This document shows positions 53,579-62,767 of a DNA stretch of 64,000 bases, one piece after another. Each line of letters begins with the position of its first letter. Positions within the stretch are counted from its first letter, which is position 1. Position numbers and translations under genes: made by a program. Source of the DNA: Porticoccaceae bacterium (GTDB lineage Bacteria > Pseudomonadota > Gammaproteobacteria > Pseudomonadales > Porticoccaceae); assembly GCA_021773435.1 (NCBI GenBank), contig JAJFKC010000048.1:53456-117455 (forward strand). Direction: 5' to 3'. The notes below the pieces were generated by a model. The model worked only from the letters and a program-made list of their open reading frames with translations. It was not told the origin of the DNA and ran no database searches.

Positions 53579-54133
53579 CTAATGTCTGGTCTCGACGGAT
53601 GCTGACATCATATGCGCCAACTCAACATGAATCAGGGTTGATGCAACCCGGACAAATTCGACCAGTTCGGTATAACTGGTCTCGTCATCGTCTTCCTGTT
53701 CACTGTCAGGGTCGACCAACGCGATTGCCGCTAAATCGCGCATGGCTTCTGAGACATCCGTTGCCAGTTTTGTTTCACCCGACAACCCGGATTGCCCGAG
53801 ACCCGATAAATAGCTCTGACACCATTGCGACAGGGCCTCAATTCGCTCCGCCATTGGCTGGTCGTCATCGGGCAGTAATAGCTCGACCAGGCCCTGATCA
53901 GCATCAACTTGCGCCAGTGTATCTTTATATATGTTTTGCAACAGCGTTTTTACCGGGGCCAGACGCGATGGCGAAATTTGCGACAATTCCGCAAAAAAAG
54001 CCATCAAGGCCTGTTCTTCAAGGCCTTGACCACCACTGAGCCGCCCACATAAACCACCCTGCAAACCGGAAGGCGTGATGTCCAGGCTGTGAACCAGTAG
54101 CTCATGACAACATTCATCAAAATCTAACGACAC
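53579..54133 (-). CDS. ygfB: UPF0149 family protein YgfB
   Basis: The 184-residue acidic, helical protein matches UPF0149/YgfB, known in Pseudomonas to dampen the AlpA/ampDh3 pathway; its function elsewhere is unclear. EQALMAFFAELSQISPSRLAPV and LPDDDQPMAERIEALSQWCQSYLSGLG are family landmarks, followed by EQEDDDETSYTELVEFVRVA. The start is a GTG with a GGAG site upstream. It heads the ygfB-pepP-ubiH-ubiI run and is divergent from the zapB-like gene. Confidence 0.88.
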   Translation of the reverse strand: MSLDFDECCHELLVHSLDITPSGLQGGLCGRLSGGQGLEEQALMAFFAELSQISPSRLAPVKTLLQNIYKDTLAQVDADQGLVELLLPDDDQPMAERIEALSQWCQSYLSGLGQSGLSGETKLATDVSEAMRDLAAIALVDPDSEQEDDDETSYTELVEFVRVASTLIHVELAHMMSASVETRH

Positions 54134-54274
54134 TCTTCACTCCACGGAATAACGCCAAAACATCCAGCTTTTGGCGAGGAAATAGCAACAATTAGCCCAG
54201 ATACCTACCCAGTGGCAAAAAGCTATGCGATACATATAAATATGGTCGTATTTCTCGAAACGAGATTAAGAATA

Positions 54275-54303
54275 TTGACCAACTCAAGCAAGCACAATAT
54301 AGT
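54275..54303 (+). promoter_or_regulatory. Sigma-70 promoter of the zapB-like/zapA operon
   Basis: TTGACC (54275-54280), a 17-bp spacer and TATAGT (54298-54303) form a near-consensus sigma-70 promoter, about 50 bp before the first gene. A small palindrome TCTCG-AAA-CGAGA at 54253-54265 lies just upstream of the -35 and could be a regulator site. Confidence 0.7.
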
Positions 54304-54351
54304 ACCGCCTATTAACGTGTATTCAAATATACAGCCAGACAAGCGATTACC

Positions 54352-54561
54352 ATGACTTCTGACTCGATGGACAACCTCGAACAAAAAATCGACGAACTCG
54401 TTCAGTTAGCTGACCAGTTGCAGCAGGAGAACACTTCCTTACGCGATAGAGAATCAGGACTGGTGAAAGAACGTAGTCTCTTGCTGGAAAAAAATGAACA
54501 GGCCCGTAGCCGAGTTGAGAGTATGATTACTCGTCTCAAAGCGCTGAACACAGAAGGCTAA
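54352..54561 (+). CDS. Small coiled-coil protein, TIGR02449/ZapB-like
   Basis: The 69-residue protein is one continuous coiled coil: NLEQKIDELVQLADQLQQEN leads into RDRESGLVKERSLLLEKNEQ and a final MITRLKALNTEG. This pattern and its place directly before zapA match the TIGR02449 family, which resembles the division factor ZapB. It probably assists Z-ring assembly together with ZapA; this is inferred. It is 5 bp from zapA. Confidence 0.8.
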   Translation: MTSDSMDNLEQKIDELVQLADQLQQENTSLRDRESGLVKERSLLLEKNEQARSRVESMITRLKALNTEG

Positions 54562-54566
54562 GCCTC

Positions 54567-54863
54567 TTGACTACGCCCCAAACCGTCCAGGTTCGCATTC
54601 TCGACAAAGAATATCAGGTTCAATGCCCGCCTGATGAAAAAGCTGCCTTGCAAAATTCTGCCCAACTATTAGACGAACGCATGCGCGAAGCACGTAAGTC
54701 CGGTAGCGTCATTGGTCTTGAACGCATCGCGGTAATGGTAGCCCTAAACCTTTCATACGACCTGACTAAAGCAGAAGCTGGCGCATCGGCTGTCGACACA
54801 AATAAAAAAGCTCTGTCGCGTATCGATCGCAAATTAGTCAAAGCCCTACAAAAATTGAAGTAA
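54567..54863 (+). CDS. zapA: Cell division protein ZapA
   Basis: ZapA cross-links FtsZ protofilaments at mid-cell. The 98 residues have the N-terminal beta hairpin TVQVRILDKEYQVQCPPDEK, followed by the long helix with LQNSAQLLDERMREARKSG and RIAVMVALNLSYDL. The start is a TTG, with no alternative ATG before the conserved hairpin. Its place before the 6S RNA gene and ygfA is the usual gammaproteobacterial order. Confidence 0.93.
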   Translation: MTTPQTVQVRILDKEYQVQCPPDEKAALQNSAQLLDERMREARKSGSVIGLERIAVMVALNLSYDLTKAEAGASAVDTNKKALSRIDRKLVKALQKLK

Positions 54864-54941
54864 CCCACAACAATTTATACGCAAATTCACTAAACAAGAC
54901 TTATACGCCACTCCTCTACGTCCCTGGTTTATAATGGGGCC

Positions 54942-55118
54942 ACCTGGAGTGCAGGCTAGTCAAAAAGTCCTTGACCGATAATACTACCCTGGGAATTTCT
55001 ATTGGTGCTGTTGTGCATGTCCGCAAGACGGAAAGCCTGATGCATCACAGAGATGCCCACCTTGAACGTTTCGGTTCAAGGCCATGTTGACGGCGGCACT
55101 TCCGGGGACTTACCTCTA
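54942..55118 (+). ncRNA. ssrS: 6S RNA
   Basis: 6S RNA mimics an open promoter and holds sigma-70 RNA polymerase in stationary phase. A TATAAT box at 54930-54935 sets the start near 54942. The 5' CCTGGAGTGC and the 3' GCACTTCCGGG pair as a 10-bp closing stem. The hallmark 3' hairpin ACCTTGAACG...GGTTCAAGG and the GCGGCGGCA-like GGCGGCAC segment are present. The position between zapA and ygfA is the canonical one. The exact 3' end is estimated. Confidence 0.9.
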
Positions 55119-55242
55119 CAACAGTTACGTTTTTACTGGTAACACGTCACGCAGGAAGTCTGATAAACCTTATAGATAAAGATCGATTTGATCTGCCTAA
55201 CTATAAAAAACCTTTTTAGTAAGCATATCCACACGTCTTACA

Positions 55243-55869
55243 ATGCCCTCCAAAACTACGCCGACATATCTGCCAACAAAGCCGCCAATAAATCCGCACC
55301 GGCAGTTGCGCGAAACTATGCGCAACAAAAGACGTGAGCTGACGCCTCGACAACAACAGGATGCCAGGCTCGCATTGCCTAGAGTGCTACTGGGACTCAA
55401 AACCTATCGCTACGGCAAAAGATTTGCCGCTTATTTATCTAACGATGGCGAGATCGATCCCAGCTTAATCGTGCAACAATGCTGCAATGCCGGCAAAATT
55501 TGCTACTTGCCCGCCATTCAACCGCAACGAAAAAGCCAGCTCTACTTTGTCCGCTATGTCCCCACCGACAAACTAATACCTAATCAATTTGGCATACTCG
55601 AGCCAAAACTATCTATCCGTGGCATCGCCAAACTCTCGAGCCTGGATATTATTTTCTTACCCCTCGTTGCGTTCGACCGCAACGGCACTCGCTTAGGTAT
55701 GGGCGGCGGTTACTATGACCGCACACTTGCGAGCCTGCCCCGCACAAACAAACCTCTGTTAGTTGGGCTGGCGCACAGTTGCCAGGAAGTGGATGTAATA
55801 AAGCACTCATCCTGGGATATACCACTGGACGTTATCGCGACCGAAAAAGAACTGATCACGACTAAATAG
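55243..55869 (+). CDS. ygfA: 5-formyltetrahydrofolate cyclo-ligase
   Basis: The enzyme converts 5-formyl-THF to methenyl-THF with ATP. The 208-residue protein has the substrate-binding basic start HRQLRETMRNKRRELTPRQQ, FAAYLSNDGEIDP, and the ATP-binding loop VAFDRNGTRLGMGGGYYDRTL. The start at 55243 is kept since the family motif begins before the next in-frame Met. It follows ssrS as in E. coli, where it is expressed from the same region and linked to persister formation. Confidence 0.92.
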   Translation: MPSKTTPTYLPTKPPINPHRQLRETMRNKRRELTPRQQQDARLALPRVLLGLKTYRYGKRFAAYLSNDGEIDPSLIVQQCCNAGKICYLPAIQPQRKSQLYFVRYVPTDKLIPNQFGILEPKLSIRGIAKLSSLDIIFLPLVAFDRNGTRLGMGGGYYDRTLASLPRTNKPLLVGLAHSCQEVDVIKHSSWDIPLDVIATEKELITTK

Positions 55870-55908
55870 CTATCACTAAATAATCGTTCGACAAGGGACA
55901 GGTTTAAC

Positions 55909-57336
55909 ATGAGAAAAACCAAGATTATCTGCACCATTGGCCCGGCGACCAGCTCGATAGCAATGCTCACCCAAATGGCTGATGCCGGAATGAATATCGC
56001 CCGGTTGAACATGTCCCACGGCGATCACGAGTTTCATATTGAGGTAATTGAGCGGATCAAAACACTGAACCAAAGCCGCAGTCACCCCATTGCAGTATTG
56101 GTCGATACCCAGGGCCCGGAGATACGCACCGGTGACCGAAAGGAAGATCTCAACTTGAGTACCGGCGATGTGGTTTCAGTGGTGGCGCGGGGCAGCGCCG
56201 ATGTGGAAGCCAGCTCGATACAGATAAATTATGACGATCTCATCAATGATGTTGCCATTGGCGATAAAATCACCGTTGATAACGGCCTGATCAACCTCGA
56301 AGTGCTGGAGAAGCATCACCCGGTGATCAAGTGCAAAGTAGTCGATGGTGGCGTGTTAAAAAGCAAGAAACACGTTAATTTGCCTGGAATACGCGTCAAT
56401 CTGCCGGCAATTACTGAAAAAGATAAAATAGACATAGCATTGGCTCAACGCAGCGGCGTCGATTTTATTGCATTATCATTTGTGCGAAATAAACAAGATA
56501 TAGACGAACTTAGGCATATATTGGGCGAAAATAATGATTGTATTAAAATAATCGCAAAAATAGAGGACCAAGAGGGCTTAACCAACCTTGAGCGCATTAT
56601 TGCGGCGGCCGATGGCATTATGGTCGCCAGAGGCGACCTCGGTGTCGAGATTCCAATAGAAGTGTTACCCCGCGTACAAAGACGCATCGTTCGACAATGT
56701 GCCATTCACGGCCGCCGCGTTATCGTCGCCACCCATATGCTCGAATCGATGATCGAAAACCCGATGCCAACCCGCGCGGAAGTAACCGATGTCGCCAATG
56801 CCGTCTATGAAGAAGCCGACGCTATTATGCTATCCGGCGAAACCACTATCGGTAAATATCCAGTTCGATGCGTTGAAACGCTCGACAAGATAGCCCGCTC
56901 TACTGAAAAAAGTCGCGGCCTGCTGTTTACCGAAAACTTGATGATGGATTCCGATAAACAGGAAATTGCCTCCGCAGCAGTGAAACTGGCCGAATCGATT
57001 GGTGCAAGAGCTATTATTGTGCCCACCACAACAGGCCGAATGGCCAACTACGTTACCAACTGTCACCCGCAAACACCTATTATTTGCGCGTTTACCTTTG
57101 ATGAAAAAACTCACCGGCAGTTGGTGCTAAACCGGAATGTGCTCAGCTTTATCATCGCCGATGCGCCAGATCCCGACAAAATTCTGGCCTCAGCAGCCAC
57201 GGTTTTATTGCGCCGTGACGAGTTCGCGTCCACTGATAAAGCCGTTGTTATTTCGGACACGCTGAGCGGGCCGGGAATCGATGCGGTGCAAATTCGTAGC
57301 CTGGGTGATCTGCAAAAACTGGGTCAGACTAACTAA
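55909..57336 (+). CDS. pyk: Pyruvate kinase
   Basis: Pyruvate kinase makes ATP and pyruvate from PEP and ADP. The 475-residue protein has RKTKIICTIGPATSS, the active-site ARLNMSHGDH, VDTQGPEIRTG, the catalytic Lys region IKIIAKIEDQEGL, the signature MVARGDLGVEIPIE and the C-terminal allosteric domain ending QIRSLGDLQKLG. It is complete. Whether it is the PykA (AMP/sugar-phosphate activated) or PykF type is not resolved, so the generic symbol is given. It converges on ilvA across 22 bp. Confidence 0.96.
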   Translation: MRKTKIICTIGPATSSIAMLTQMADAGMNIARLNMSHGDHEFHIEVIERIKTLNQSRSHPIAVLVDTQGPEIRTGDRKEDLNLSTGDVVSVVARGSADVEASSIQINYDDLINDVAIGDKITVDNGLINLEVLEKHHPVIKCKVVDGGVLKSKKHVNLPGIRVNLPAITEKDKIDIALAQRSGVDFIALSFVRNKQDIDELRHILGENNDCIKIIAKIEDQEGLTNLERIIAAADGIMVARGDLGVEIPIEVLPRVQRRIVRQCAIHGRRVIVATHMLESMIENPMPTRAEVTDVANAVYEEADAIMLSGETTIGKYPVRCVETLDKIARSTEKSRGLLFTENLMMDSDKQEIASAAVKLAESIGARAIIVPTTTGRMANYVTNCHPQTPIICAFTFDEKTHRQLVLNRNVLSFIIADAPDPDKILASAATVLLRRDEFASTDKAVVISDTLSGPGIDAVQIRSLGDLQKLGQTN

Positions 57337-57358
57337 AGAGACTCTAGAAGCCTGGTAC

Positions 57359-58870
57359 TCAGCTTAGAAAAAATTGGTAAGCCTCGTTATCGGTCTCTTC
57401 TTTATAACGATAGCTTAACGAGTCTAAAAAACGTGGCACGTCGCGCCGATCAGCCAATGGCACCTGCAAGCCGACCAATACCCGACCATAGGCTGAACCG
57501 TGATTGCGGTAATGAAACATCGAAATATTCCAGCGCTCCCCAAGCTTACCAAGAAAGTTCGACAGAGCACCGGGCCGTTCGGGGAATTCAAAACGATAGA
57601 CAATCTCGTTGTCCAGTTCGGTGACGCGGCCGCCTACCATATGCCTGATATGCAATTTGGCCATTTCGTTGTCGGTCATATCTGTTACTGCATAACCACT
57701 TTCAGATAATTCAGCGACCATGGCGTGTCGATCTTCATCAGAACGAACCTGGATACCGACAAATATATGGGCATCACTATGGTCGGCAAATCGATAGTTA
57801 AACTCGGTGATCATGCGCCGACTTAGCGCCGCGCAAAACCGCTTGAAGCTACCGGGCGTTTCTGGAATCGTGACCGCAATCACAGCTTCGCGCTTTTCGC
57901 CAATTTCGGTGCGTTCCGAAATATAACGCAGTCGATCAAAATTAATATTGGCGCCGCTATCGATAGCCAGCAGAGAATCTCCGGTACAACCGTGTTGCTC
58001 GACATATTTCTTTATTCCAGCAATACCTAAAGCACCAGCAGGCTCGCAAATGGACCGGGTGTCATCAAAAATATCTTTGATAGCCGCGCAAATTTCATCC
58101 GTATTGACTGTGATCACTTCATCAACTGTATCGCGCAAAATGCGAAATGTTTCTTTGCCGATTTGGGCGACAGCGGTGCCATCGGCAAATAAACCCACTT
58201 CTTTCAAGCGCACTCGGCGGCCCTTTTTCATGGCGGCCGCTAAACATGCGGCATCGTCGGATTCCACAGCAATAATTTTTATATCCGGGCGAACATATTT
58301 CACATATGCAGCGATACCTGCGCACAGTCCACCACCGCCAACGGGCACAAAAATGGCATCCAGCTTGCCGGGGTATTGACGCAATATCTCTACAGCAATA
58401 GTGCCCTGGCCAGCGATAACATCGGGGTCGTCAAAGGGGTGTATATAAATAAATTGTTTTTCTTCGACTAGTTTTTGCGCATGATCAGAAGCTGCATCAT
58501 AGGTATCACCATTCAGTACAACGCGGGCACCATGAGCACGCACAGCATCGATTTTTATTTGCGGGGTGGTGCGCGGCATAACGATGGTCGCCTTGACCGC
58601 CATTTTTTTAGCCGCTAGCGCAAGGCCCTGAGCATGATTTCCCGCCGATGCCGCTACTACGCCACGGGCGCGTTCAGCATCGGTCAATTGCAGCATCTTG
58701 TTGTAAGCACCGCGCAACTTGAATGAAAACACCGGTTGTAAGTCTTCACGCTTCAACAGAATGTGGTTATTCAGACGTGCAGAGAGCAGGGGCGCCTCGT
58801 CAATAGGCGTCTCTACGGCAAGATCATAAATGCGCGCATCGAGGATGCGCTTCACATAAGACTTGGGCAT
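57359..58870 (-). CDS. ilvA: Threonine ammonia-lyase (biosynthetic)
   Basis: IlvA deaminates threonine to 2-oxobutyrate, the committed step to isoleucine. The 503 residues have the PLP Lys in FSFKLRGAYNKM, the phosphate-binding SAGNHAQGLALAA, VGGGGLCAGIAAY, and two C-terminal regulatory ACT-like repeats (about 330-410 and 425-500; EFPERPGALSNFL), which in relatives bind isoleucine and valine. The length is near the E. coli 514. It is divergent from rpiA; the same ilvA-rpiA neighbours occur in Pseudomonas. Confidence 0.96.
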   Translation of the reverse strand: MPKSYVKRILDARIYDLAVETPIDEAPLLSARLNNHILLKREDLQPVFSFKLRGAYNKMLQLTDAERARGVVAASAGNHAQGLALAAKKMAVKATIVMPRTTPQIKIDAVRAHGARVVLNGDTYDAASDHAQKLVEEKQFIYIHPFDDPDVIAGQGTIAVEILRQYPGKLDAIFVPVGGGGLCAGIAAYVKYVRPDIKIIAVESDDAACLAAAMKKGRRVRLKEVGLFADGTAVAQIGKETFRILRDTVDEVITVNTDEICAAIKDIFDDTRSICEPAGALGIAGIKKYVEQHGCTGDSLLAIDSGANINFDRLRYISERTEIGEKREAVIAVTIPETPGSFKRFCAALSRRMITEFNYRFADHSDAHIFVGIQVRSDEDRHAMVAELSESGYAVTDMTDNEMAKLHIRHMVGGRVTELDNEIVYRFEFPERPGALSNFLGKLGERWNISMFHYRNHGSAYGRVLVGLQVPLADRRDVPRFLDSLSYRYKEETDNEAYQFFLS

Positions 58871-58990
58871 TGTTTGGGGTCAATCCCTGCTAATTGAAAA
58901 ACCGCCATGGTAGTGATTGCGCCTCGATAACACCAGCTAAAGCCCGGAGGTTTACCAAGATAATTTCCTTAGGCGGGCTGGAAGCTACCG

Positions 58991-58996
58991 TATAAT
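58991..58996 (+). promoter_or_regulatory. -10 element of the rpiA promoter
   Basis: TATAAT at 58991-58996, 23 bp before the rpiA ATG, is an exact -10 hexamer. The -35 is poor, and a CGAG-based site lies just before the start codon. The rest of the 149-bp ilvA/rpiA gap holds nothing else recognisable. Confidence 0.6.
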
Positions 58997-59019
58997 GTTC
59001 GCTTCATTCGAGGTTTATC

Positions 59020-59700
59020 ATGACGCTAGAAAAACAAAAGCAGGCAGTTGCCGAAGCGGCAGTTGAATACACATTAAAACACCTGGACTTCGACAGCTAT
59101 CTGGGCGTGGGCACCGGCTCCACCTGCAATTATTTTATTGACCTGCTCGCGGAGCACAAAGGCCGTATAGCTGGCACCGTGGCCAGCTCCGAGCAATCGG
59201 CTCAGCGCCTACGGACCCATGGTATTCCGGTGCTGGATTTGAACGGTGTCGATGAAGTTCAGCTGTATGTCGACGGCGCCGATGAGGTAAATCCGCATCT
59301 GGAACTTATTAAGGGCGGAGGCGGTGCCTTAACCCGAGAAAAAATTGTCGCGGCGGTGGCTAAAGAATTTGTCTGCATTGTCGATCAAAGCAAACAGGTC
59401 AAACATCTGGGTAAATTTGCTCTGCCCATCGAAGTCGTGCCCATGGCCAGAAGTCATGTCTCACTGGCAATTATTAAGCTAGGTGGTGAACCGGTATATC
59501 GGGAAAACGTTATCACTGATAACGGTAATATTATTTTGGACGTGCACAGACTTTATCCAATGGTATCCGCCAGCACTCTGGAACAGACCCTGAACAATAT
59601 CACCGGGGTGGTGTGCAATGGCATTTTTGCAAATCGTCCCGCCGACACATTGCTTGTCTCGAGCCGCAAAGGTGTTGAGACCATCTCCGCCAAGAGCTAG
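59020..59700 (+). CDS. rpiA: Ribose-5-phosphate isomerase A
   Basis: RpiA interconverts ribulose-5-phosphate and ribose-5-phosphate. The 226-residue protein has the phosphate loop [17 protein letters not shown], the catalytic segment [29 protein letters not shown] with the catalytic Glu/Lys pair, and [13 protein letters not shown]. The length of 226 is close to the usual 219. It is on the plus strand, with a nitroreductase gene 62 bp downstream. Confidence 0.96.
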   Translation: MTLEKQKQAVAEAAVEYTLKHLDFDSYLGVGTGSTCNYFIDLLAEHKGRIAGTVASSEQSAQRLRTHGIPVLDLNGVDEVQLYVDGADEVNPHLELIKGGGGALTREKIVAAVAKEFVCIVDQSKQVKHLGKFALPIEVVPMARSHVSLAIIKLGGEPVYRENVITDNGNIILDVHRLYPMVSASTLEQTLNNITGVVCNGIFANRPADTLLVSSRKGVETISAKS

Positions 59701-59762
59701 AACTCCCAGGCCAATCCATCCAGCCAGCACGCCAAAGGCTTAACAAACTAGCAAGGCAAGTT

Positions 59763-60437
59763 ATGGAACTACTCGAAGCAGTATCTAGCCGTATTTCAGC
59801 ACGGGCTTTTCTTGACACGCCGGTTAGCAAGGATATCGTTTACAAAATCCTTGATCACGCACGGCTGGCTCCCTCTGGCAGCAATATGCAGCCTTGTCAT
59901 ATCCATGCAGTGGCCGGCGAGGCACGCGAGCGCTTGATCGAAAAAGCCCTGGCTTACGCAGCGGAGCACCCCATGGGCAACGTGCAATCCGAATACCAGT
60001 CGTCACCCCGAAATTTTATTAATCCCTACAAATCAAGACGTTTCGCCTGTGGGATGGCCTTGTATTCAGCACTGGATATTGACCGTAAAGATAAAGCAGC
60101 TAGAGAAAAACAATTGATGCAGAACTTCTATTTTTTCGGCGCTCCGGTGGGCTTGATATTCTCCATGCACCGCTCACTAATGCCCGGCCAATTGGGGGAT
60201 ATGGGCATTCTAATGGGTAACGTTATGTTAATCGCCCGGGAGTATGGCCTGCATTCCTGTGCCCAGGGATTTTGGCAGGATGTGCAACCCGCCATTCGAG
60301 AAGTGCTCGATATCCCCGAAGACTACTACATCTACAATGGTATTTCACTGGGTTATCTCGACGAAAATCACGCTGCCAACAAGGTCAACCCAGGGCGGGA
60401 ACCGGTCGAACAATTTACTGAATTCGTTGGTTTTTAA
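59763..60437 (+). CDS. Nitroreductase-family FMN protein
   Basis: This 224-residue protein matches the FMN-dependent nitroreductase family. It has RISARAFLDTPVSKDIVYKI, the FMN-binding Arg/Ser segment LDHARLAPSGSNMQP, and MGILMGNVMLIAREYGLHSC in the central helix. A typical C-terminal GYLDENHAANKVNPGREP with the FMN-contact Arg follows. These enzymes reduce nitro or quinone compounds with NAD(P)H. The natural substrate is unknown. Confidence 0.85.
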   Translation: MELLEAVSSRISARAFLDTPVSKDIVYKILDHARLAPSGSNMQPCHIHAVAGEARERLIEKALAYAAEHPMGNVQSEYQSSPRNFINPYKSRRFACGMALYSALDIDRKDKAAREKQLMQNFYFFGAPVGLIFSMHRSLMPGQLGDMGILMGNVMLIAREYGLHSCAQGFWQDVQPAIREVLDIPEDYYIYNGISLGYLDENHAANKVNPGREPVEQFTEFVGF

Positions 60438-60544
60438 TGACTAAACTTTTAATGATTAAATTATTGACCCCGATTATTAGCGAGGCGGAGTGTCTAGCTG
60501 AGCCCGTGCCCCCTGTTCATACCCGTCAGTTCATACCCCCTCAG

Positions 60545-61093
60545 TTAATGCGGATACATACGCTTAAATCGGCCCGGACTAAAGCCGTTCATGCGTTTTT
60601 TTCCGACCAAAATGATCGGTATCCCCGTGCCGTTTAAGCGTGCGTAATCTTTGCGACCACGTTCTGTTTTTTCAATATCATATTCGCTAAAGGGAATATT
60701 GTTGGCCACAAAATATTGCCTGGCTCGCTTACAGACACCACACCAAGCCGTACTATACATAACTACCGGTCGGTCGCGACTGGCTTTTTTCTTGCGTGCC
60801 TGTTCCCGGGTCAGCTCAGCATTTTGGAGGAAATCCGATACCGATACAGTGGGGCTCTCAATGCTATTGGCAATCGGCTTGATTGTTATCGTTTCGGCCT
60901 GAATTGCCTGCTCTTTATCGGGAGCCTTATCGGGAGCCTTGTCACTAAACCGTACCCGACCATCTTCATCAATCCACTTATAGACTTGACCAGCAGCTGG
61001 CCCAGCTGCGTACATTAATCCAATACTGATGAACACCGCATTCATCACAGCAATAACGGATCGCCAGTTGCGAAATCTCATGGCAAGTATCAC
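60545..61093 (-). CDS. DUF4124-glutaredoxin fusion protein
   Basis: The 182-residue protein has an N-terminal membrane/signal helix (VIAVMNAVFISIGLMYAAG), then a DUF4124 module (AGQVYKWIDEDGRVRFSDKAP), a linker with KAPDK repeats, and a C-terminal glutaredoxin-like fold with the redox motif CGVC in MYSTAWCGVCKRARQYF. The cis-Pro region TGIPIILVGKKRMNGFSPGRF follows. The N-terminus implies export, so it may act on periplasmic thiols; such fusions are common in marine gammaproteobacteria but not well characterised. The gene may start at the fifth residue (MRFRN). Confidence 0.82.
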   Translation of the reverse strand: MILAMRFRNWRSVIAVMNAVFISIGLMYAAGPAAGQVYKWIDEDGRVRFSDKAPDKAPDKEQAIQAETITIKPIANSIESPTVSVSDFLQNAELTREQARKKKASRDRPVVMYSTAWCGVCKRARQYFVANNIPFSEYDIEKTERGRKDYARLNGTGIPIILVGKKRMNGFSPGRFKRMYPH

Positions 61094-61232
61094 TCATCCC
61101 ATTTAGAAAGGGCAAGAAAGCCACAAAAACAATACTACCGCAATGCTTTACCGCCGAGCATTTGGTCAAACGGACGACAGGAAGGGTGTGTATTTGGGCT
61201 GATGAAAACCGAGTCTCATCTGGCACCTGCAC

Positions 61233-61700
61233 TCACTCTTCAACGGCCGCAATATTCTTTTGGAAAATACTATAGAGATAAACGGGGATATCCAGACTAC
61301 CAAGGCGCTTCTCTATAAGCGGCTTCACATCGCGCCAGTCCAGGTCACCAGTATCTGTGCCCACTTTGGGTATAGCTAAACTTTTAAGGCCTCTTTGAGA
61401 AACCAGATCAGCCAACTTACCGAGGCAGGCGTCCAGGTCATCGAGCCTGGCTTTACTGGCATGTTTATGGGTGACTAAATTTAATACGTCTACACCACTG
61501 GTATTCGGCCACTCCCAAACATCGCCTTCTTTTAACTGACCGTTACAACAACTCGCCTTGAAATCTGCTTCTATAGCTGGCCATTCTTCTTTTATCGACA
61601 AAGCTAAGCCTTCGGAAAATTCCTCATTCAGCGCGATGCCCTGAACAATAGCGTCTGAGGTACTCCACAATATATTGCCGTAAACTTCTTTAATCATCAT
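61233..61700 (-). CDS. Macro-domain protein, TARG1/OARD1-like
   Basis: The 155-residue single-domain protein reads as a macro domain of the TARG1/OARD1 subgroup, whose members bind ADP-ribose and can remove it from proteins or nucleic acids. Matching segments are GNILWSTSDAIVQGIAL, LNLVTHKHASKARLDDL (a Lys sits where TARG1 has its catalytic Lys) and LAIPKVGTDTGDLDWRDVKPL. The catalytic Asp of TARG1 does not align cleanly, with neighbouring Asp residues in GDLD instead. No toxin partner of the DarT type is adjacent. Confidence 0.7.
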   Translation of the reverse strand: MMIKEVYGNILWSTSDAIVQGIALNEEFSEGLALSIKEEWPAIEADFKASCCNGQLKEGDVWEWPNTSGVDVLNLVTHKHASKARLDDLDACLGKLADLVSQRGLKSLAIPKVGTDTGDLDWRDVKPLIEKRLGSLDIPVYLYSIFQKNIAAVEE

Positions 61701-61870
61701 TTTGGCCTCTCTTTACTAGAAGCTTATTCTTACGCGCCATACCTATCTTGTAATTGATACAGATCAGGAATATCTCTGGCCATCTCTCAGCATATTTCTT
61801 GATATATGCAGCAGTCTATATTTATTGACTGCAAGCCAGTTACAATACCGCGTTTTTTGAGCCTCAGAAA

Positions 61871-62722
61871 ATGTCTAGCCATAGTTACCGTCTGATTATT
61901 AGTTGCCCTGACAAAGTCGGCATCGTTGCTGCGGTCAGTTCTTTTCTAGCCGAACAGGGCGGCTTGATAACCGAGGCTAATCACTATCTTGACCCCGACT
62001 CCCGTTGGTTTTTTACCCGCCAGGTCATCGATGCAGGTTCTCTACCTTACGATGTCGATGAGCTACGCACTCGCTTTGCGCCTCTGGCCGAATCTTTTGC
62101 TATGCAATGGCAAATCAGGGACACCAGCACGCCAACCCGGGTAGTGCTACTAGCCAGCAAGCAGGCCCATTGTCTGTCAGACTTACTCTACCGCTGGCGC
62201 AGCGGCGAGCTGGATTATGATATTCCAGCAGTCATCTCAAATCATGATGCGCTGCGCAGTTATGTAGAGTGGCACAAGCTGCCCTATTATCATCTGCCTG
62301 CCGACCAGAAAGATGCACACTTTAGTGCGCTGGGTGAATTGCTCGAAGAGATTGCGCCTGACGTTATCGTCCTGGCGCGCTATATGCAGATTCTACCGCC
62401 GGATATTTGCACCCGCTACGCTGGCCGAATTATTAATATTCACCATAGTTTTTTACCGGCCTTCGCTGGGGCAAAACCTTACCATCAAGCCGCTGAGCGG
62501 GGTGTGAAGTTAATTGGTGCGACCTGCCACTATGTCACCGACGAGCTGGACGCTGGACCCATTATTGATCAGGATGTCGCCCGTATTAATCACCACGACA
62601 GTGTCGAAGACATGGTGCGTATTGGAAAAGACGTAGAAAAACTGGTGCTGGCCCGCGGGCTACGCTATCACCTGGAGGATCGCGTCCTGATTCACGGCAA
62701 TAAAACCATTGTTTTTGAATAA
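61871..62722 (+). CDS. purU: Formyltetrahydrofolate deformylase
   Basis: PurU releases formate from 10-formyl-THF, balancing one-carbon units for purine synthesis. The 283-residue protein has an N-terminal ACT domain (RLIISCPDKVGIVAAVSSFL) and a formyltransferase-like domain with the catalytic Asn/His/Asp set in IINIHHSFLPAFAGAKPY and ATCHYVTDELDAGPII. It is complete. It relates functionally to gcvT, folA, thyA and ygfA elsewhere in the window. It is followed by the ferredoxin-NADP reductase after 45 bp. Confidence 0.96.
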   Translation: MSSHSYRLIISCPDKVGIVAAVSSFLAEQGGLITEANHYLDPDSRWFFTRQVIDAGSLPYDVDELRTRFAPLAESFAMQWQIRDTSTPTRVVLLASKQAHCLSDLLYRWRSGELDYDIPAVISNHDALRSYVEWHKLPYYHLPADQKDAHFSALGELLEEIAPDVIVLARYMQILPPDICTRYAGRIINIHHSFLPAFAGAKPYHQAAERGVKLIGATCHYVTDELDAGPIIDQDVARINHHDSVEDMVRIGKDVEKLVLARGLRYHLEDRVLIHGNKTIVFE

Positions 62723-62767
62723 CCACGCAGTCAATCTGACATCAACATCTTTAGTAAGGAGAGCAGT

